This document shows positions 6,043 through 10,400 of a stretch of DNA of 10,400 nt, in pieces; the stretch's first letter is position 1, and each line of letters begins with the position of its first letter. The notes under the pieces were generated by a model. The model ran no database searches. It was not told the DNA's origin and saw only the letters and a program-made list of their open reading frames with translations. The stretch spans positions 1 through 10,400 of the forward strand of contig JBIOJB010000101.1 of assembly GCA_044450465.1 (NCBI GenBank), in the 5' to 3' direction. The translations under genes were made by a program, and so were the position numbers. The DNA is from JBIOJB01 sp044450465 (GTDB taxonomy: Bacteria; Chloroflexota; Dormibacteria; Dormibacterales; Dormibacteraceae).

Positions 6043-7560
6043 GTGGATGAATTGAAGGCGCTGGGCGAGTTCGAGGTCTGGTTTCTGACCGGGAGCCAGG
6101 ACCTGTACGGCGAGGAAACGCTCCGGCAGGTGGCCGAGAATTCGAAGAAGGTCGCTGGCGGGCTCGACAGTGCCGACGCCATCCCCGTTCGCGTGGTATG
6201 GAAGCCGGTCCTCACGAACCCCGAGGCAATTCTCTCCTCCTGCATCGAAGCCAGCGCCACTGACAGGTGCGTCGGCGTGATCGCCTGGATGCACACCTTC
6301 TCTCCGGCCAGGATGTGGATCGGCGGTCTTCAGGCGCTCACCAAGCCGCTGCTTCACCTCCATACGCAGTTCAACCGCGATCTCCCGTGGGGCGAGATCG
6401 ACATGGACTTCATGAACCTGAACCAGGCCGCCCACGGCGACCGCGAGTTCGCGCACATCGAGTCCAGGCTCGGGCTGGCCCGCAAGACCGTGGCTGGCCA
6501 CTGGCAGGACGCCCGCGTGCTGGAGAAGATCGGCACGTGGTCGCGAGCTGCGTGCGGCCTTCACGAGGCAAAGCATCTCAGGGTCGCCCGCTTCGGCGAC
6601 AACATGCGCCACGTCGCGGTTACGGAAGGCGACAAGGTCGATGCCCAGATTCGTTTCGGCGTGGCCGTGAACGGGTTCAGCGTCAGCGATCTTAGCGAGG
6701 CTGTACGGGCGGTGCCCGATGGGAGAGTCGACGACCTCATCGAAGTCTACGAGGCCAGCTACGACCTGGCTCCGTCCCTGCGGGCGGGCGGAGCCAACCG
6801 GGATGCGCTGCGCGAGGCGGCCCGGATCGAGGTCGCGCTTCGAGAATTCATGACCGCCGGCGGCTTCGGCGCCATCACGGATACCTTCGAGAACCTCGAC
6901 GGGCTCAAGCAGCTGCCCGGCATCGCCGCTCAGCGTCTCATGGCGGACGGCTACGGGTTCGGTGCCGAGGGTGACTGGAAGACTGCCGTCATGGTCCGCT
7001 TGATCAAGGTCATGGCGAAGGGTCTGCCGGGTGGAACGTCGTTCATGGAGGACTACACCTACCACCTCGATCCTGATGCACCGAAGGTGCTGGGCGCCCA
7101 CATGCTCGAGGTCTGCCCCACGATTTCCGACCAGAAGGTCTCCTGCGAGATTCACCCGTTGTCGATCGGCGGGAGAAGCGACCCGGTTCGGCTCGTGTTC
7201 GACGCGGGATCCGGCCCGGCCATCGTCGCGGCTCTGATGGACATGGGCGACCGGTTCCGAATCGTTGCCAACGAGATCGATCTCGTGCCGCCCACCAGGC
7301 CGATGGGCAAGCTGCCTGTCGGGCGGGCGGTCTGGCAGCCCCGTCCGAACCTGGCAACCGCAGCGGAGACCTGGCTCATGGCGGGTGGCTCTCACCACAC
7401 GGTGCTGAGCCGGGCCGTGGGTGCTGGGGTGATCGCCGATTTCGCCGAGATGGCAGGCAGCGAATTCCTGCTTATCGATGGCGACACGACCGTCGCGAGC
7501 TTCAAGAAGGAGCTTCGCTGGAACGAGGCTTACTACCACCTGGCGCGCGGGCTGCGATGA
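6043..7560 (+). CDS. araA: L-arabinose isomerase
   Basis: This cytoplasmic Mn2+-dependent enzyme converts L-arabinose to L-ribulose, the first step of bacterial L-arabinose catabolism; some homologues also use D-galactose. The product is 505 residues (E. coli AraA 500). The family opening FEVWFLTGSQDLYGEETLRQV begins about 11 residues in. The metal and catalytic residues are all present: E309 (GFGAEGDWKTA), E336 (SFMEDYTYH), H353 (LGAHMLEVCP) and H452 (GGSHHTVLSRAV), matching E306, E333, H350 and H450 of E. coli. The start is GTG 6043, which needs a weak ribosome site; TTG 6052 is an alternative. The frame is open back to an ATG at 5833, but that codon touches the operator, has no ribosome site and would add 70 unrelated residues. 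It is the first gene of the unit repressed at 5819-5832. Downstream, araD is reduced to a scar before the kinase gene. Confidence 0.96.
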   Translation: MDELKALGEFEVWFLTGSQDLYGEETLRQVAENSKKVAGGLDSADAIPVRVVWKPVLTNPEAILSSCIEASATDRCVGVIAWMHTFSPARMWIGGLQALTKPLLHLHTQFNRDLPWGEIDMDFMNLNQAAHGDREFAHIESRLGLARKTVAGHWQDARVLEKIGTWSRAACGLHEAKHLRVARFGDNMRHVAVTEGDKVDAQIRFGVAVNGFSVSDLSEAVRAVPDGRVDDLIEVYEASYDLAPSLRAGGANRDALREAARIEVALREFMTAGGFGAITDTFENLDGLKQLPGIAAQRLMADGYGFGAEGDWKTAVMVRLIKVMAKGLPGGTSFMEDYTYHLDPDAPKVLGAHMLEVCPTISDQKVSCEIHPLSIGGRSDPVRLVFDAGSGPAIVAALMDMGDRFRIVANEIDLVPPTRPMGKLPVGRAVWQPRPNLATAAETWLMAGGSHHTVLSRAVGAGVIADFAEMAGSEFLLIDGDTTVASFKKELRWNEAYYHLARGLR

Positions 7561-7592
7561 AAGCCGCCTCGCGCTGCGAACGGAGGAGACCA

Positions 7593-7694
7593 ATTGTCGT
7601 CGCTCTCGAGTGGGGGCGCGGCTCCCGGGATCGCCTCATCCGCAGCCACTTCGAGCGCAAGCACCGGAAGAACGCGTACCAGGGACAGAAGTGA
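7593..7694 (+). pseudogene. araD: araD remnant: C-terminal tail of L-ribulose-5-phosphate 4-epimerase
   Basis: Between araA and the kinase one frame (open from an ATGA at 7557) ends with RLIRSHFERKHRKNAYQGQK and TGA at 7692-7694. From memory, E. coli AraD ends LLDKHYLRKHGAKAYYGQ. The L, H, RKH, AY and GQ positions coincide and the ending is at the same place. AraD is about 230 residues, so only its last ~20 codons (about 7635-7691) survive. A strong ribosome site GGAGGAG (7582-7588) lies just upstream. It is followed by ATT 7593 in the tail's frame and TTG 7594 out of frame, which suggests the original start region was joined to the tail by a deletion of about 600 bases. The order araA-araD-kinase would be a normal arabinose operon. 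No epimerase active-site residue remains, so no activity is expected. The match is by eye, and a chance resemblance is less likely given position and strand. Confidence 0.65.
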
Positions 7695-7740
7695 AGTTCG
7701 CCACGGGAGCACCAGCGGCGGGCACGGCCGTCGCGTGCCG

Positions 7741-7746
7741 AGGAGG
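7741..7746 (+). promoter_or_regulatory. Ribosome binding site that fixes the kinase GTG start
   Basis: AGGAGG is a perfect Shine-Dalgarno core, 5 bases before GTG 7752. It decides the start of the kinase gene in the absence of an upstream ATG. Confidence 0.85.
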
Positions 7747-7751
7747 ATCCG

Positions 7752-9356
7752 GTGAACCAGCAACAGGGTAGCGCGGCGGAGCTGATCCGGTCGGGTGGCG
7801 CCATTCTCGGGATCGAGCTCGGCTCGACCCGCATCAAGGCGTCCCTCATCGCGCCCGACACGACGCCGCTGGCATCGGGCTCGCATGCCTGGGAGAACCA
7901 GCTCAAGAACGGCGTCTGGACGTACGACATGGAGGACGTTTGGAAGGGCGTGGCCGCCTGCTACGCGTCGCTCGTCCAGGACGTGCGCGCCCGCTACTCC
8001 GTAGAGCTGACGACCGTCGCGGCCATTGGCCTCAGCGGGATGATGCACGGGTACGTGGCCCTGGACGGCGAGGGGAACCTTCTGGTGCCGTTCCGCACCT
8101 GGCGGAACAACATCACCGGCGAGGCCTGCGCCGAGCTGACCCCGCTACTCGAATTTGCGGTGCCGCAGCGCTGGAGCATCGCCCACCTGTACCAGTCGAT
8201 CCTCGAGAAGCAGCCGCACGTGCCGCGGATCGCCCACCTCACCACGCTGGCCGGCTACGTCCATTGGAGGCTCACCGGCGAGCACACGATCGGCGTGGGC
8301 GAAGCCTCGGGTATGTTCCCGATCGACCCGCGCAGCGGCGACTGGGACGCCGCGCGGATGGCGAAGTTCGACGCCCTCATCTCGCCACGCAGGCTGGGGT
8401 GGAAGCTCCGAGACATCCTCCCCGCCGTCCTGCCCGCCGGCCGCCCGGCTGGGAAGCTCACCGCTGAGGGCGCGAAGCTGCTCGACCCCTCCGGCAAGCT
8501 CCCGGCCGGCATTCCCCTGTGCCCTCCCGAGGGCGACGCGGGCACGGGCATGGTCGCCACCAACGCCGTTCGCCCGCGCTCGGGGAACGTCTCCGCGGGC
8601 ACCTCGGTCTTCGCCATGATCGTGCTGGAGAAGAGCCTGGCCCGCGTCCACGAGGAGATCGACCTCGTGGTCACGCCCGACGGCAAGCCCGTGGCCATGG
8701 CCCACTCGAACAACGGGTCCTCCGACCTCGACGCATGGATCGCCCTGTTCGGCCAGGTGACCAAGGCGCTGGGCGTCGAGGCGCAGCCCGAGGACCTCTA
8801 CGGCAAGCTCCTGCCTCTGGCGGTGCAGGGAGATCCGGACGCGGGTGGGCTCCTCTCCATCAACTACGTCTCGGGCGAGCACATGACCGGCTTCACCGAG
8901 GGCCGGCCGCTGTTCGCGCGGAACCAGGACAGCAAGTTCACTTTGGCGAACTTCATGCGGGCGATGTACTACGCGTCGCTCTGCTCCCTGCGGACCGGCA
9001 TGAACATCCTCACCGAGCAGGAGGGGGTGGTCATCGAGGAGATTCGCGGCCATGGTGGCTTCTTCAAGGGCGGCGACACTGGGCAGCGCATGATGGCCGC
9101 CGCGCTCAACGTCCCCGTCAGCATCCCCGCCACCGCTGGCGAGGGCGGGGCCTGGGGAATGGCCGTGCTGGCTGCCTACATGCGCCGTATCGACGTCAAG
9201 CAGTCGCTGCCCGATTACCTGGACGAGCGGCTTGCTAGGAGCATCGGTGCGCCCGTCAGGCCCGACGCGCGCGACGTGAATGGTTTTGCGGAGTTTTTCG
9301 CGCGCCACAAGAATGGGCTCGCCATCGAGCGCGAGGCGGTGAAGGCGCTGAGCTGA
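7752..9356 (+). CDS. FGGY-family sugar kinase, probable ribulokinase role
   Basis: This carbohydrate kinase of the FGGY/ASKHA superfamily has 534 residues. The GTG start is supported by AGGAGG 5 bases upstream. The N-terminal phosphate-binding strand is LGIELGSTRIKASLI (19-33), with E22 where most family members have Asp. GLSGMMHGYVALD resembles the xylulokinase 'G-sgQMHG' substrate motif. GDAGTGM carries D262 at the place of the catalytic base (D233 in E. coli XylB). The phosphate-2/adenosine region includes GNVSAGTSVFAMI, HGGFFKGGDTGQRMMAAAL and GEGGAWGMAVLAAYM. Motifs such as FRTWRNNIT and GVGEASGMFPID set it apart from classic AraB (~566) and XylB (~484). I recall a branch of FGGY proteins, annotated variously as xylulokinase, ATPase or YoaC-like, that looks like this. 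Next to araA it most likely phosphorylates L-ribulose to L-ribulose 5-phosphate. The substrate is inferred from context, and D-xylulose or another ketose remains possible. Confidence 0.9.
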   Translation: MNQQQGSAAELIRSGGAILGIELGSTRIKASLIAPDTTPLASGSHAWENQLKNGVWTYDMEDVWKGVAACYASLVQDVRARYSVELTTVAAIGLSGMMHGYVALDGEGNLLVPFRTWRNNITGEACAELTPLLEFAVPQRWSIAHLYQSILEKQPHVPRIAHLTTLAGYVHWRLTGEHTIGVGEASGMFPIDPRSGDWDAARMAKFDALISPRRLGWKLRDILPAVLPAGRPAGKLTAEGAKLLDPSGKLPAGIPLCPPEGDAGTGMVATNAVRPRSGNVSAGTSVFAMIVLEKSLARVHEEIDLVVTPDGKPVAMAHSNNGSSDLDAWIALFGQVTKALGVEAQPEDLYGKLLPLAVQGDPDAGGLLSINYVSGEHMTGFTEGRPLFARNQDSKFTLANFMRAMYYASLCSLRTGMNILTEQEGVVIEEIRGHGGFFKGGDTGQRMMAAALNVPVSIPATAGEGGAWGMAVLAAYMRRIDVKQSLPDYLDERLARSIGAPVRPDARDVNGFAEFFARHKNGLAIEREAVKALS

Positions 9357-9949
9357 CCGCTCGTGGGGACCGGACAGCAGGTTTGAATCGTCCCGGGCCG
9401 CCCGGCTCTCCCGCGTTCGGCCTGCCTTCATACACGGGCCGCCTGGTCCGGTGGAGCTTCGCGATTGGGATCGTGCGGCCGATCCTCCTGGTCGTCACCC
9501 TTGCTGCCAGAGCCTGTTCTTGCTGACGTTCGCCCGTTTGATCGTCGGCCGGACGTGGACCGGGTTCGACCTGTCCAAGGGCCTGGTGATGTCGCGGGTT
9601 CTGCGGTCTCTCGACATCGGCGCCCGTGTTCATGTGGCCAGACGCCTGACGCCGGCGACCTTCTTCATTCTGCCGTCGGGGACGACCATCGCCGCGCGCA
9701 TCTACCTTACGCCGCACGATCGTCTCGATGTCCTGCGCACGTGGGCCGCGGCCCCCACGGAGTTGTTGTCGTTGTCCGTGCGCGACCACGAGCGATGAGG
9801 GCCGCTTGATCGCCGCGTTCGACGAGGCTACACCGCCGGGTGCATCTGGAGCGCGGTGTGCAGCCGCGTAGGCGATCGAATGAGCAGCTAACTACGCCCG
9901 ATCCGGTCCCCCGTCCACGCACGTGAGCACGCCGTAGCGGACCGAAGAC
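9357..9949. other. Gene-poor region downstream of the kinase
   Basis: No convincing gene is seen. A rightward frame from GTG 9451 to the stop ending at 9798 (115 codons) has some G/C-ending codons in its second half but no ribosome site and no recognised motif. A different frame at about 9431-9520 encodes a short hydrophobic run (FAIGIVRPILLVVTLAARA) before a stop. Together these could be the decayed remains of a gene, but nothing identifies it. A small stem CCGGG-CCG-CCCGG (9393-9405) follows the kinase without a T-tract, so no terminator is called. Confidence 0.45.
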
Positions 9950-9987
9950 GTATAAGACGCCTGCTCTAACCGCTGAGCTACTCCCCC
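9950..9987 (-). pseudogene. Truncated tRNA gene (5' half, to the anticodon loop)
   Basis: Read leftward from 9987 the sequence follows a tRNA. The 7-base acceptor strand is GGGGGAG, then TA (positions 8-9). The D arm is GCTC-AGCGGTTA-GAGC with a perfect 4-bp stem and the usual AGCGGTTA loop. Then come A26, anticodon-stem strand GGCGT, and loop CTTATAC with U33 and a formal anticodon TAT (isoleucine). After the loop the match stops. The next bases (GTCTT) do not pair with GGCGT, and no T arm (GGTTCGAATCC type) or complementary acceptor strand occurs leftward within the window. It is therefore a broken gene: a recombination scar, a decayed copy, or, less likely, one interrupted by an intron in the anticodon loop. 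It is not expected to yield a working tRNA. Confidence 0.6.
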
Positions 9988-10121
9988 GCGTGTTCGCTGC
10001 TCAACTCTCGCACGAACCGACTCACTGTACGGCCTGGACGCTCCCCACTGTCGTTAGCACGTCGCTCAGGGTCGTGCCAGCAGCTCGTCGATGTCGGCGT
10101 CCATCCCCGACCAGGAACGAC
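9988..10121. other. Short spacer between the tRNA fragment and the right-edge gene
   Basis: Nothing identifiable is present. Leftward, one frame reads GMDADIDELLARP and a stop (about 10060-10100). This resembles the end of a small protein and could mark an older frameshifted end of the gene at the right edge. Confidence 0.3.
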
Positions 10122-10400
10122 TCACCCTTCTTTTCGACCATCGGCTGCCATCCTGTCAACGTGCCGCGTGCGACCAGCGGAACTCGGCTCGAGTCTTCCC
10201 AGATCCACCTGGGTGCCGGACCGATCGACTGACGGATAGCGACCCTTCAGCGCGCCGATCTCAAGTCCGAGCGTGTTCCGCGCCTGCACGAGGTCGCGGC
10301 CGGGCACGACCGCTGTGAGCACCCGCGGCGCGACGATCCCCGCTTCACCGAAGGTCTCGGCGAACGTCCGCGGCCAGGCGGCCCGGAAGGCCGCGAGACG
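10122..10400 (-). CDS. Unrecognised protein, C-terminal 92 residues (N-terminus off the window)
   Basis: A leftward frame is open from the window edge to TGA ending at 10122. Codons from 10400 to about 10240 strongly favour G/C at the third position, as in the window's genuine genes. Readable segments include AAWPRTFAETFGEAGIVAPRV and VVPGRDLVQARNTLGLEIGA. I do not recognise the family. The last ~35 codons lose the codon bias, and an alternative downstream frame ends in MDADIDELLARP. The true C-terminus may therefore have been altered by a frameshift, or the gene may be decaying like the neighbouring tRNA. No ribosome site or start can be judged. A function cannot be assigned from this fragment. 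Confidence 0.5.
   Translation of the reverse strand, partial: RLAAFRAAWPRTFAETFGEAGIVAPRVLTAVVPGRDLVQARNTLGLEIGALKGRYPSVDRSGTQVDLGRLEPSSAGRTRHVDRMAADGRKEG

Noticed and set aside
5815..7593. Leftward open frame of 592 codons opposite araA
   Set aside because: Antisense to araA, which has all catalytic residues; there is no ribosome site or family motif, so it is a compositional shadow.
8145..9431. Leftward open frame of 428 codons opposite the kinase
   Set aside because: Same reason: antisense to the intact FGGY kinase with no recognisable protein features.
9451..9798. Possible 115-codon gene after the kinase
   Set aside because: It has no ribosome site, no recognised motif and only partly coding-like codon use. 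It is noted as possible gene debris rather than called.
1..10400. CRISPR arrays, toxin-antitoxin pairs, or a defence system
   Set aside because: No regularly spaced repeats and no recognisable toxin, nuclease or defence gene are present in the window.

Overview
The DNA is GC-rich (roughly two thirds G+C by eye) with strong third-position G/C bias, Shine-Dalgarno sites, GTG starts and a lipoprotein-type solute-binding protein. This suits a high-GC bacterium with an actinobacterial or Chloroflexota-like gene style. No marker gene is present, so I do not assign a phylum with confidence.

Layout. Bases 1-725 hold the 5' part of an IS5-family insertion sequence; its transposase is read leftward off the window edge. 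From 726 to 4198 there is a promoter-operator and a rightward ABC sugar importer operon: lipoprotein binding protein, single-domain ATPase, one permease. A strong mRNA hairpin separates the first two genes and a 4-base ATGA overlap joins the last two. After a gene-free gap (4199-4622) comes a leftward LacI-family regulator (4623-5717), divergent from a second promoter-operator that drives L-arabinose isomerase (araA, 6043-7560) and an FGGY-family sugar kinase (7752-9356). Between araA and the kinase sits what looks like the last ~20 codons of araD, the remains of a deleted L-ribulose-5-phosphate 4-epimerase gene. From 9357 to 10121 I see no convincing gene, only a broken 5' half of a tRNA gene. 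An unrecognised partial gene read leftward enters from the right edge.

How it fits together. The importer, isomerase and kinase form an L-arabinose-type (aldopentose) uptake and entry pathway: import, isomerisation to the ketose, phosphorylation. The two promoters carry nearly identical 14-bp palindromes (13 of 14 bases the same), each starting exactly 5 bases after the -10 box, so the local LacI regulator very probably represses both transcription units. The epimerase step is missing from this locus; its scar suggests it was lost here, and the step must be supplied elsewhere or the pathway has been rewired.
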